The notes: generated by a model not told the origin, from the sequence alone. DNA of 64,000 nt from Psychrilyobacter piezotolerans (GCF_003391055.1 NZ_QUAJ01000003.1:62001-126000), one strand, 5' to 3'; counted from the first letter of the stretch, positions 34,454 to 42,514 are shown. Program-made: numbers and translations.

Positions 34454-35461
34454 TTAATATCCCTCCGGGTTATTGGACTGCCATTTCCAAGAATCCCTGC
34501 ACATATCTTCTAAAGTTTTTTCAGTTTTCCAGTTTAATTCCTTTAAAGCTTTTTCAGAGTTGGCATAACAGGTAGCTACATCCCCGGCTCGTCTGCCTAC
34601 TAATTCATAGGGGATCTTTACATCATTTACTTTCATAAATGCATTTACCAGATCCAGAACACTGATTCCGTTTCCAGTTCCTAAGTTGTATGCTTCTACA
34701 CCAGTATTATCCTGGAATCTTTCCAGTGCTCTGATATGTCCGACAGCCAAGTCAGTTACATGGATATAGTCCCGGACCCCGGTCCCGTCATGGGTATCGT
34801 AGTCAGATCCAAAGATACTTAGTTTTTCCCTTTTCCCCACAGCTACCTGGGTGATATATGGCATTAGGTTGTTCGGGATACCATTTGGATTTTCCCCGAT
34901 CCTTCCGCTTTCATGAGCTCCGATGGGGTTGAAGTATCTCAGAAGGGCAATTCCCCACTGATCATCAGAGATATACAGGTCGTTTAGGATCTGCTCTATC
35001 ATAAGTTTTGTACTCCCATAGGGGTTTGTAGTGCTGAGGGGCATAGTCTCCAATAATGGAGAGGTATTATTTAATCCGTATACAGTTGCAGAAGAACTGA
35101 AGACTATCTTCTTAACACCGTGATTTTTCATTACTTCACATAAAACAAATGTACTGGTTAAATTATTGTGGTAATATTCAATGGGTTTGGCTACAGATTC
35201 TCCTACAGCTTTATATCCTGCAAAATGAATTACAGCATCTATCTTGTTCTCTACAAAAACTTTGTCTAAATTATCTTTATCTAACAGGTCTATTTCGTAA
35301 AACTTAAATTCCTTACCTGAAATCTCTTTTATTCGATCCAAGACCTTTGGATTACTGTTGGAAAAATTATCTGCAATAACTACCTCATAGTTTTCCTTCA
35401 ATAATTCTATCACTGTGTGGGATCCGATATACCCGGCTCCTCCAGTTACTAATATTTTCAT
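34454..35461 (-). CDS. galE: UDP-glucose 4-epimerase
   Basis: Interconverts UDP-glucose and UDP-galactose with bound NAD. Rossmann motif TGGAGYIGSHT (residues 6-16), catalytic FSSSATVYG and YGSTK (Tyr-x3-Lys), then NPIGAHESGRIGE. The 335-residue length is standard. I choose the ATG at 35461 because AGGAGGTAAAGTT precedes it; the frame extends 8 codons further without support. The product likely supplies surface polysaccharide. Confidence 0.95.
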   Translation of the reverse strand: MKILVTGGAGYIGSHTVIELLKENYEVVIADNFSNSNPKVLDRIKEISGKEFKFYEIDLLDKDNLDKVFVENKIDAVIHFAGYKAVGESVAKPIEYYHNNLTSTFVLCEVMKNHGVKKIVFSSSATVYGLNNTSPLLETMPLSTTNPYGSTKLMIEQILNDLYISDDQWGIALLRYFNPIGAHESGRIGENPNGIPNNLMPYITQVAVGKREKLSIFGSDYDTHDGTGVRDYIHVTDLAVGHIRALERFQDNTGVEAYNLGTGNGISVLDLVNAFMKVNDVKIPYELVGRRAGDVATCYANSEKALKELNWKTEKTLEDMCRDSWKWQSNNPEGY

Positions 35462-35485
35462 AACTTTACCTCCTGCCTGTGGCAA

Positions 35486-35720
35486 ATATTTTATTATGGA
35501 CTTTGAAATTATTATACCATAAAGATAAAAAACTTTTTTAAGGTATTCTTAAGTTGTATAGGAATTTTAAATGCAAATAGTCAGTAAGACTATGGATACC
35601 TAGAGGAGAAAAGATAGAAAGATATAGTAAGTAAAAATATTCAAAGGTTTAACGAGCATAGAAATGGAAAATGAGTATTTATCAGCTAGGGACAATTAAA
35701 CCTGTAATTTACCAAAAATA
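35486..35720. other. Non-coding spacer before the Mn riboswitch
   Basis: A+T-rich, between divergent galE and the antiporter. It must hold the galE promoter. I see no gene, repeat or recognisable RNA here apart from short stems. Confidence 0.5.
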
Positions 35721-35724
35721 TTTG

Positions 35725-35753
35725 TTGATTATAAAAAATTAATATGGTATTAT
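35725..35753 (+). promoter_or_regulatory. Promoter of the antiporter transcript
   Basis: TTGATT (35725-35730), 17-bp spacer, TATTAT (35748-35753), 15 bases before the riboswitch aptamer. Confidence 0.6.
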
Positions 35754-35767
35754 TTTTCATGATAATG

Positions 35768-35903
35768 ATCAAAGGGGAGTAACCGGCTCAATAGAGCAGG
35801 TAGGTTCAACATGCATGGCTTTAAAGGCCTGGACCTATCGATATACTGCAGTATATGGTGAGACTTTTGTTAGAATTTTTTTCTAGCAGAAGTCTCTTTT
35901 TTT
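35768..35903 (+). promoter_or_regulatory. yybP-ykoY (Mn2+) riboswitch with overlapping terminator
   Basis: Aptamer hallmarks: AAAGGGGAGTA at the 5' side (35771-35781), an internal hairpin with GGCCTGGACCTA, and GGTGAGACTTTTGT closing the aptamer. AGACTTTTGTTAGAA (35861-35875) is also the 5' arm of a 15-bp terminator with TTCTAGCAGAAGTCT (35881-35895) and a T run. Aptamer closure and terminator are therefore mutually exclusive, giving expression when ligand is bound. Known members sense Mn2+ and control Mn export. Confidence 0.85.
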
Positions 35904-35933
35904 ATTTTGATCTATAAAAAAGGAGGAATAAAT

Positions 35934-36875
35934 ATGGTTTATTTAATGTTATTTTTTATCGTTGCTTACGGGATGGTATTTTTTGCTAAAAGGCTCACTC
36001 ATTCAGGGGACAACCTGGGAAAATTTCTGGGGATGGAATCCTCATGGGTAGGAGTAGTTTTACTTGCATCTATCACATCCTTACCAGAGTTAGTCACTGG
36101 GATCACCTCTACTAATCTGGGAAATCAAACCATGGCTGTAGCTAATATTTTTTGAAGCAATACTTTCAACGTCTTTATAGTTTTTATTTTAGATTTTATC
36201 ATCTTAAGGAAATTTATTTTTATTAAAAATATAGATAGAAAGGAGGGATTAAAGTTATCCGTTCTCACTTTATTTTTAAGTGGTATTTTTATACTAGGTT
36301 CACTTTTTAAAGAATTTGAGATCCTAGGACAAAGTCCATTTATACTTTTTATATTCCTTGGGTATATTTTCTTTATGAAATCCCAAGGTGGAAGTGAAGA
36401 AGAAAAAAAGAAGTTAGATTATACGAAAATAAAAAAACCATTAAAAATATTTTTAATCGATTCCGCAGGGGTGGTTATTTTAGGATATATTTTATCTCAA
36501 ACTGCAGATAAGTTAGCTGTTACTCCAATAATGGGTATTCTCTTAGGACAATCAATAATAGGAGGTTTTTTATTGGCTGTTTCCACCTCCCTTCCGGAAT
36601 TGATAGTTTCTACAGAAGCAGTAAAAAAAGGAGATTTTCAGATGGCTATGGGAAATATCTTAGGGAGCAACTTATTCAATCTGGCTGCCCTTATGATAGT
36701 TGAATTTATATCCAGGGGAAGTCTCTATAATTATTTAGAAGGTTTTAACTTTTCTATTGCTGGTGCAGCTGTTTTAACCCAAGGTATCTTTAGTATAGGT
36801 CTGTATTATAAAAAAGAAAAACTTTCTTTTTTACTATTAGGTGGATATCTGCTGTCCCTAGCAATCTCAATATAG
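35934..36875 (+). pseudogene. Ca2+/cation antiporter (CaCA family) with in-frame TGA
   Basis: The sequence encodes a YrbG-type cation/sodium antiporter of about 313 residues with two alpha repeats: ASITSLPELVTGITSTNLGNQTMAVANIF, then SNTFN, and later STSLPELIVSTEAVKKGDFQMAMGNILGSNLFN. TGA at 36153-36155 stands exactly where the conserved Gly of the first G-S-N motif should be (GGA to TGA, one base). The frame is otherwise open through to 36875. AGGAGGAATAAAT precedes the ATG. Behind a Mn2+-type riboswitch the intact protein would export Mn2+ or Ca2+. It may be a recent pseudogene, a sequencing error or a readthrough case. Confidence 0.85.
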
Positions 36876-37030
36876 TAAAAATTTTACTTGATCCATTAAA
36901 TTTAAAAGCTTTTATTGAAGTTTAGAGTATAACGATTGGATTACAACTCATGATGAATGGTCTGAAATAAATCAATTAAATTACCGGTTAAAAAAAAACT
37001 GAAATAACTTATGCTATATTTAAAAATGAA
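36876..37030. other. Non-coding spacer before the guanine riboswitch
   Basis: A+T-rich with no recognisable gene. No clear terminator follows the antiporter. Confidence 0.5.
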
Positions 37031-37035
37031 ATGTT

Positions 37036-37064
37036 TTGTAATTTTAAAAAAAAAATGATATAAT
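37036..37064 (+). promoter_or_regulatory. Promoter of the purine permease transcript
   Basis: TTGTAA (37036-37041), 17-bp spacer, TATAAT (37059-37064). Confidence 0.75.
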
Positions 37065-37079
37065 CTTCTAAATCAAAAT

Positions 37080-37217
37080 CTTATATAAATTTCGGATATG
37101 GCGAAAAGTTTCTACCAGCTACCTTAAACAGCTGACTATAAGAAGATAGATACCTAATATTTTAATATATATAGAGGTTCTGTTTTCCTGAAACATATGG
37201 AAAATAGAACCTTTTTT
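37080..37217 (+). promoter_or_regulatory. Guanine-type purine riboswitch and terminator
   Basis: P1 is CTTATA/TATAAG (37080-37085, 37137-37142). P2 is TTTCG/CGAAA with loop GATATGG, followed by GTTTCTACC. P3 is CAGCT/AGCTG with a CCTTAAA-type loop, then GACTATA. The specificity base is C (37136), which pairs with guanine or hypoxanthine rather than adenine. A terminator (37176-37188 with 37199-37211, then six T) follows, so excess purine should shut off the permease gene. Confidence 0.92.
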
Positions 37218-37281
37218 AGTTTAACAGACTATAAAATTATTAGATTATATCTACTAAAAATTTAAGGACGGGGGAAGCAGA

Positions 37282-38568
37282 ATGTTAGAGAGAATGTTTA
37301 AGTTGACCGAAAGGGAAACGAGTGTAAAGCAAGAGGTTATTGGAGGGCTTACTACATTTATGACTATGTCGTATATTATATTTGTAAATCCTTCCATAAT
37401 GGCAGATACAGGGATGGATAAGGGCGCTCTTATCACTATTACATGTTTAAGTGCTGCAATTGGTAGTTTGATAGCAGCTTTTTGGGCAAATGCACCACTG
37501 GGATTAGCACCTGGGATGGGACTTAATGCATTTTTCACCTATACATTGGTTATTGGGAAAGGAATCCCCTGGGAAACGGCATTGGGTGTTGTTTTTATAT
37601 CGGGATTATTCTTTTTAGTCATGTCAATTGGCGGGATAAGAGAGAGGATAGCACAGGCAATTCCTGTGGAACTGAAGATAGCTTCCACAGCTGGAATCGG
37701 ACTTTTTATAGCTTTTATAGGTTTAAAAAGTATGGGACTCATCGTAGCGAACCCGGCAACATTTGTGTCGTTGGGGAAATTTACTCCCACAGTTGTTTTG
37801 GGAGTGATAGGAATCATGGTGTCGGCTCTCTTGGAGCTTAGAGGAATAAAGGGTGGAATGCTGATTGGTATGATTACCACTACTGTTTTAGGAATGATAG
37901 TAGGAGTAGTAGACCTTCCTACACATATAATTTCTATGCCGCCGTCAATAGCACCTATTGCATTTAAATTAGATATAGTTGGAGCCTTTAAATTTGCACT
38001 GATCGGGCCGATATTTTCATTTATGTTTGTAGATCTGTTTGATTCATTGGGAACTCTTATCGCCTGTGCCAAGGAGATGGGAATGGAAGACGAAGATGGA
38101 AATATCCTATCACTGGGAAGGATGATCCATACAGATGTAGCTTCTACAATAGTAGGATCGTTGTTAGGGTCTAGTACAGTTACCACACTGTCGGAAACCA
38201 CAGCAGGGATAGCAGCAGGAGCCAGAACAGGATTAGCATCGGTGGTAATAGGGATATTGTTTTTACTCTCATTATTATTTACACCAATTGTAGGGATTGT
38301 GCCGGCTTATGCCACAGCACCGGCTCTGATTATTGTTGGGATCTACATGTTTAAAAATCTAAAGGAGCTGGATCTCCATGATTTTAAAACAGCATTGCCG
38401 GTCTTTGCTACGGTTATAATGATGCCCCTTACATACAGTATCAGTACCGGCCTTAGTTTTGGATTTTTATCATTTATCGTAGTCCATGTGGGAACAGGGG
38501 AACACAATAAAGTTTCTCCGGTTTTATGGGCAATAGGCGGACTTTCACTTTTAAGTTTAGTAGTATAG
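37282..38568 (+). CDS. NCS2-family purine permease (AzgA/PbuG type)
   Basis: Inner-membrane nucleobase:cation symporter of 428 residues with about 12-14 helices. It has the AzgA subfamily opening (RETSVKQEVIGGLTTFMTMSYIIFVNP, NPSIMADTGM), the substrate-region LGLAPGMGLNAFFTYT near 74-89, and FSFMFVDLFDSLGTLI. Its guanine riboswitch supports guanine/hypoxanthine uptake. GGACGGGGGAAGCAGA precedes the ATG. Single gene with a terminator. Confidence 0.92.
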   Translation: MLERMFKLTERETSVKQEVIGGLTTFMTMSYIIFVNPSIMADTGMDKGALITITCLSAAIGSLIAAFWANAPLGLAPGMGLNAFFTYTLVIGKGIPWETALGVVFISGLFFLVMSIGGIRERIAQAIPVELKIASTAGIGLFIAFIGLKSMGLIVANPATFVSLGKFTPTVVLGVIGIMVSALLELRGIKGGMLIGMITTTVLGMIVGVVDLPTHIISMPPSIAPIAFKLDIVGAFKFALIGPIFSFMFVDLFDSLGTLIACAKEMGMEDEDGNILSLGRMIHTDVASTIVGSLLGSSTVTTLSETTAGIAAGARTGLASVVIGILFLLSLLFTPIVGIVPAYATAPALIIVGIYMFKNLKELDLHDFKTALPVFATVIMMPLTYSISTGLSFGFLSFIVVHVGTGEHNKVSPVLWAIGGLSLLSLVV

Positions 38569-38580
38569 GGAAAAATAAAA

Positions 38581-38606
38581 AAAGAACTCCATGGAGTTCT
38601 TTTTTT
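38581..38606 (+). terminator. Purine permease terminator
   Basis: AAAGAACTCC-ATGGAGTTCTTTTTTT hairpin. Confidence 0.9.
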
Positions 38607-38690
38607 CATTCTTCCATTTTAGCTTTAATCTCTCTTTTTATTTCTCTTCCAGATAATCTTTATTATTAATACATCTTTTTCGCGACAAGC

Positions 38691-39089
38691 TTATTTTTCA
38701 TGCTTAAATAATTTTTCTTCTTTCATCCGTTTGTGTGAATATTCTTTAAATAATTGATAAAAATATGAATAAAGAACAGCATTAATACAACCTTGAATAA
38801 ATATTATCCAATATAAATTTGAAATCCCAGAGTAGTTATCTATAAAGTAAAATATAAAAAAATTAGAAATTATTGTAGCGAAAACAGCACTTAATAAATA
38901 ACCAAATCTATAATTAGGATCTTTAGTAAATTTAATTATTACTATTATATTTCCAAAATTTGTAAATAAATCTAATACCTTTAATAAAATGGGATTTTCT
39001 ATTAAAGGCTCAATTGATACAATCATTAAATTTACTAATGTAAAAATAATCATAACAATTAATACAAACACATCAATCTTTTTTTTCAT
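38691..39089 (-). CDS. Four-helix membrane protein, unknown
   Basis: 132 residues, almost all hydrophobic, with four predicted membrane segments (about 7-28, 36-54, 64-83, 92-112) and a basic C-terminal tail (KRMKEEKLFKHEK). No family recognised. It is transcribed away from the XRE-TPR regulator with a 259-bp spacer between. It could be a target or partner of that regulator, but only proximity suggests this. Confidence 0.6.
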   Translation of the reverse strand: MKKKIDVFVLIVMIIFTLVNLMIVSIEPLIENPILLKVLDLFTNFGNIIVIIKFTKDPNYRFGYLLSAVFATIISNFFIFYFIDNYSGISNLYWIIFIQGCINAVLYSYFYQLFKEYSHKRMKEEKLFKHEK

Positions 39090-39266
39090 CTAATTCACAT
39101 CCTATAATTTTTAGTGAAGTCTTTCCGAATCATGATCGGGAGTACCTCTGTATGAGATTTCTTTATAACTCTCTCCTAAGTGTTACTGTAGTATCTTATC
39201 TTTTTAAACCTAATCTATCAATTTTTTTCAAAAAAACATGAAAACTGAATTTTTAAGTGATTTTTT

Positions 39267-39291
39267 ATTCAATTTTTGCTATAAATTGAAT
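39267..39291. promoter_or_regulatory. Palindromic candidate operator
   Basis: ATTCAATTT (39267-39275), 7-base spacer, AAATTGAAT (39283-39291), just upstream of the regulator's -35 box. A further AATTGAAT half-site lies within the promoter spacer. Confidence 0.55.
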
Positions 39292-39296
39292 TTTGT

Positions 39297-39325
39297 TTGC
39301 AATAATTGAATGTTCTATGTAAAAT
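39297..39325 (+). promoter_or_regulatory. Promoter of the XRE-TPR regulator
   Basis: TTGCAA (39297-39302), 17-bp spacer, TAAAAT (39320-39325). Confidence 0.65.
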
Positions 39326-39348
39326 ATCGATACACTTTAGGAGGTCAC

Positions 39349-40557
39349 ATGGAAAATAAAGTTTTTAAAATAGCTAAAACACATAAAATAACGTTAAAAG
39401 AACTGGGGTGTAAAGGAATTAGTGCCACTTATCTCACTAAAATAAAAAAAGGACATAATTCTTTTAAAGAAAAACATATACCTTTGTTGGTTGATTCTTT
39501 CAATAGAATTTTTCAAGAAAGAAATATAGATAAGATTATTATTATGGAAGAATTGTATATTACTCCCCAGCAGGAACTGGATCAATTAATTGTTGAAAGT
39601 CTTATAAATAAAAGTATCTATTTCCAAGAAAAGCAGGAAGAGATAGAGTTGTTTGGACGGGAAAAAGAAGTTCACAGCTGTAAATACCGGTATATTATAG
39701 CCAAACATAATCAAAGGATGGGTAAGAAAGAAAAAGCTTTAAATATCTATTACGATCTATTAAACAACTTTTCCTGCTCTGTTTTTTTCTATTCTATCTT
39801 AATTGAGGTAATTCGATTGGAAAAAACAGAACTTCCCTATAAAATATACCTGAAATATCAGAAGAAGATCGATAGAGCTCCGTATAAAACAAAAGCACTC
39901 TTAGCCTATAATACTGGTGTGAGTCTCTTAGAAACTAAAAAATGGAGTAAAGCTATCTCATGTTTTGAAGTTGTTATTGATATGCAGGAGATTACAAAGC
40001 ATTACTATAATTCTTATCAAAATCTAGGTGTTTGTTATCAAAACTTAAGAGAATATGAAAAAGCCGTTGAATATTTTAAAAAAAGTGTAAGTGATCCATT
40101 AAATTATAATGATTTAGAAATTTGTTATACCAATATTATTTCTTGTGCTAAAGAAATGAAAAATGAAATGCTGGTAAAAATTACTGTTAATAAACTCGAA
40201 AATATACTTAAAGAATTAAAAAACGAAACATTGTATCAAACTTATTGGAATCTAGGATTATCTTATCTATATTTAGGAGAGACAAATAAGGCTGTCAATG
40301 CATTTGAAAAAGAAATTTCATTTCCTATAAATTTTAATGATCTTCATTTTAACTCAATTAAATATTTAGATTCTATCAAGCAACTTGTTTTACTCTATGG
40401 TCATCAGCCATTAAAACAGCAGGAATTAATAAAAATAATCTGTGAAATACCCAAGAAAATGATGTGTTACGATTTTTTTCTGTATATATTAAAATTTTAT
40501 ATAAATAATTCTCTAGAATACGAAGCTAATCTTCTTATTCGGAAAATACAATTATAA
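39349..40557 (+). CDS. XRE-type regulator with TPR domain, RRNPP-like
   Basis: 402 residues. Residues 1-60 form a helix-turn-helix of unusual sequence (ITLKELGCKGISATYLTKIKKG). From about 100 to the end the protein is alpha-helical with tetratricopeptide repeats (YRYIIAKHNQRMGKKEKALNIYYDL; SYQNLGVCYQNLREYEKAVEYFKK; YWNLGLSYLYLGETNKAVNAFEKE). This HTH-plus-TPR architecture is that of RRNPP peptide-sensing regulators (PlcR, PrgX, Rgg-like, Clostridium QssR). AGGAGGTCAC precedes the ATG at 39349. A small secreted-peptide frame lies 17 bp downstream, as in those systems. Ligand and targets are unproven. Confidence 0.75.
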   Translation: MENKVFKIAKTHKITLKELGCKGISATYLTKIKKGHNSFKEKHIPLLVDSFNRIFQERNIDKIIIMEELYITPQQELDQLIVESLINKSIYFQEKQEEIELFGREKEVHSCKYRYIIAKHNQRMGKKEKALNIYYDLLNNFSCSVFFYSILIEVIRLEKTELPYKIYLKYQKKIDRAPYKTKALLAYNTGVSLLETKKWSKAISCFEVVIDMQEITKHYYNSYQNLGVCYQNLREYEKAVEYFKKSVSDPLNYNDLEICYTNIISCAKEMKNEMLVKITVNKLENILKELKNETLYQTYWNLGLSYLYLGETNKAVNAFEKEISFPINFNDLHFNSIKYLDSIKQLVLLYGHQPLKQQELIKIICEIPKKMMCYDFFLYILKFYINNSLEYEANLLIRKIQL

Positions 40558-40573
40558 ATTTAAAGGGGGAAAG

Positions 40574-40710
40574 ATGAAAAAAAATGGCTAATACTTATAG
40601 GTGTTTTATTACTCTTTAGTATCACTTTTGCTAATAAAACTGCTGGAATGGGAGCAAGAAGTCCTAAAGTACCAATTAACACATCTAACATTACATTTGA
40701 ACTAAACTAA
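40574..40710 (+). CDS. Small secreted peptide, candidate pheromone, one base out of frame
   Basis: GGGGGAAAG precedes an ATG (40574) and a run of eight A. As written, the frame stops after five codons. With nine A it would read MKKK followed by WLILIGVLLLFSITFA and a 25-residue tail beginning NKTAGMGARSPK and ending NITFELN, stop at 40708. The encoded product would be a 45-residue precursor with a classic signal peptide and a short secreted part, directly behind an RRNPP-like regulator. The A-run suggests slippage (phase variation or transcriptional slippage) or a sequencing error. No homologue is recognised. Confidence 0.55.
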
Positions 40711-40753
40711 AAAAGAACCCTTAAACCATTTATGGTTTTAAGGGTTCTTTTTA
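40711..40753. terminator. Bidirectional terminator
   Basis: AAAAGAACCCTTAAACCA pairs with TGGTTTTAAGGGTTCTTTT (one bulge), between the peptide frame and the convergent RseC-like gene. Confidence 0.92.
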
Positions 40754-40754
40754 T

Positions 40755-41207
40755 TTATTCCTTTGGCCCGCAGCTTGTAATCTTTATCTCATCTGAAGGA
40801 GTAACTTCCTTGATGGAGATCTCCTCTTTTATCATTTTACTTCCGGTTTTTTTATCAAAGATATAAAAACCTAAAAATGATACAACCAGAGTGGTGAAAC
40901 TGACTACTATTCCCTGTCCTTCACTGGCACCTAATTTAGCAGCTACGATATAACTGAGAACCATTAAAATTACAGGCAGGATATAGATGAGAAGAGCTAA
41001 ATTCAAGATGAATTTATTATTGATCTCAAAGGTTATGAGATCTCCTACATTTATTTTTATATCCTCATTGAGTTCATAGTGATACAGGTCGGCTATGGTT
41101 TTATCTTTTTTCCCGCAGCCGGAGCAGTGAGCACAAGAGCTGTCTCTAAATAATTCTATATATAGGTTTTTTCCTTCAATTTTTTTTACGATACCTTTAT
41201 TTTCCAC
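40755..41207 (-). CDS. SoxR-reducing/RseC-family membrane protein
   Basis: 150 residues: a cytoplasmic N-terminal part with the Cys cluster SSCAHCSGCGKK (near residues 23-33), two membrane helices (about 65-85 and 92-115), and a short tail ending SCGPKE. Members of this family (RseC/MucC; RsxE-linked) are associated with Rnf/Rsx electron transport. I start at GTG 41207, preceded by GGGGGGAATTTTT, rather than at the ATG at 41228. A promoter with TATAAT lies just upstream. Its 5' leader has a diverged duplicate at 42338-42386. Confidence 0.85.
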   Translation of the reverse strand: MENKGIVKKIEGKNLYIELFRDSSCAHCSGCGKKDKTIADLYHYELNEDIKINVGDLITFEINNKFILNLALLIYILPVILMVLSYIVAAKLGASEGQGIVVSFTTLVVSFLGFYIFDKKTGSKMIKEEISIKEVTPSDEIKITSCGPKE

Positions 41208-41369
41208 AAAAATTCCCCCCAGACACATTATGAGTTTATTATATCATATTTTTAATAATATGCAATTTACTTGTACAATATATATTAATAATATTAATGG
41301 TTATTTCACTTTTTTTTTGCTAAAATGGAAGGAGTGATAATCTAGTGGGGATTTAGCAGGAGGAGATTA

Positions 41370-42248
41370 GTGGGATATATATTTGTAATTTTAGCAGCAA
41401 CATTTTGGGGATCTTTAGGAATAGTGGTAACTTATCTGAAGGATGGAGGATTTAATTCTTATGAGATTTCATTTTTTAGACTTTTTTTTGCAGGTATTCT
41501 GATGTTTATATATATTTTTTTTAGTGACAGGAAAAAATTTAAAATAAGCGGGAAAAAACTGATGTTCTGTTTATTAGTAGGAGTAATAAGTCAGGGATTG
41601 TTTAATTTATTTTATTTTGGTTCTATAGTGAGGGTAGGGATTACCACAGGGGTTATCTTACTCTATACTGCTCCTATTTTTACCATGTTATTTGCCAGAA
41701 TATTTAATGGAATTAAACTAAGTAAACAAAATATTATTTCTATAATTTTATGTTTTACAGGATGTTTTTTTATAGTTACCAATGGTTCCATAGATCATTT
41801 TAATGGGGATGTTGTAGGAGTTATCCTGGGTATATTGGCTGCTATGTCCTATGGAATTTTACCTATCTTCAATAAAAATCTTCCTGAAGAAATAGATCCA
41901 TATACCCTTATGTTTTATAGTTTTGTAGCCGGTGTTTTGGTAATAGTGCCTCAAATAAATCCCCAAGAAAGCCTAAAAAACTTATTTCAAGATAAATTGT
42001 TGATCCTTTTAGGATTAGGATTTGCTTTTTTTCCAACTATTTTATCACATTTATTTTTTATAAAGGCAATTAAATATTTAGACCCTGTAAGGGTAAGTAT
42101 AGTAGCTAACTTTGAGGTAATAGTAGCTAGTTGTCTGGGTTTTTTCATATACGGAGAAGAACTTGGGATTATTAAGATGACAGGAATGATTTTTATCATA
42201 GCAGCTTCTACACTGCCGAGTATAAGAAAAAGATCAATGACTGTATAA
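41370..42248 (+). CDS. EamA/DMT-superfamily transporter
   Basis: 292-residue inner-membrane protein with ten predicted helices in two EamA halves (about 1-138 and 145-290). It begins MGYIFVILAATFWGSLGIVV, typical for this family. GGAGGAGATTA precedes the GTG start. Substrate not predictable. A terminator follows (42313). Confidence 0.85.
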   Translation: MGYIFVILAATFWGSLGIVVTYLKDGGFNSYEISFFRLFFAGILMFIYIFFSDRKKFKISGKKLMFCLLVGVISQGLFNLFYFGSIVRVGITTGVILLYTAPIFTMLFARIFNGIKLSKQNIISIILCFTGCFFIVTNGSIDHFNGDVVGVILGILAAMSYGILPIFNKNLPEEIDPYTLMFYSFVAGVLVIVPQINPQESLKNLFQDKLLILLGLGFAFFPTILSHLFFIKAIKYLDPVRVSIVANFEVIVASCLGFFIYGEELGIIKMTGMIFIIAASTLPSIRKRSMTV

Positions 42249-42312
42249 ATTAAAAAATAGATTATATTTTAAAACTGTAGTCTGTAAAAATATAAAAAAC
42301 CACTAAAAAAGC

Positions 42313-42340
42313 ACTTCAATAAATTGAAATGCTTTTTTTT
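42313..42340 (+). terminator. Terminator of the DMT transporter gene
   Basis: AGCACTTCAAT and ATTGAAATGCT pair around AA, with eight T following. Confidence 0.85.
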
Positions 42341-42386
42341 TCCACAAAAATTCCTCTTAGACATATTATGAGTTTGTTGTATGATG
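42338..42386 (-). repeat. Diverged duplicate of the RseC-like gene's leader
   Basis: About 40 of 47 bases match 41201-41247, the promoter, leader and start region of the RseC-like gene. Nearly all differences are transitions. The TATAAT box is degraded. No gene follows this copy. Confidence 0.65.
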
Positions 42387-42446
42387 CTTCATACTATACC
42401 TTTAAAACTCACAAAATGATGAAGATGAACGTTTAAAAAATGTTTT

Positions 42447-42461
42447 GTATCATTTTGATAC
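42447..42461. promoter_or_regulatory. Palindrome upstream of the malE promoter
   Basis: GTATCA-TTT-TGATAC, ending 7 bases before the -35 box: a candidate regulator site. Confidence 0.5.
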
Positions 42462-42468
42462 TAAATGG

Positions 42469-42497
42469 TTGACATTTTTGAAGAAATGAATTAAACT
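42469..42497 (+). promoter_or_regulatory. Promoter of the malEFG-like operon
   Basis: TTGACA (42469-42474), 17-bp spacer, TAAACT (42492-42497). Confidence 0.8.
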
Positions 42498-42514
42498 TAT
42501 ATCAGAAACAAAAT

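Noticed and set aside
35780-35830. tRNA-like T-arm word GGTTCAA near 35801
   Set aside because: No acceptor, D or anticodon arms can be drawn; it is part of the yybP-ykoY riboswitch.
36153-36155. Selenocysteine at the in-frame TGA of the antiporter
   Set aside because: The position is a conserved Gly in a transport motif, no SECIS-like hairpin is evident just downstream, and no selenoprotein antiporters of this family are known to me.
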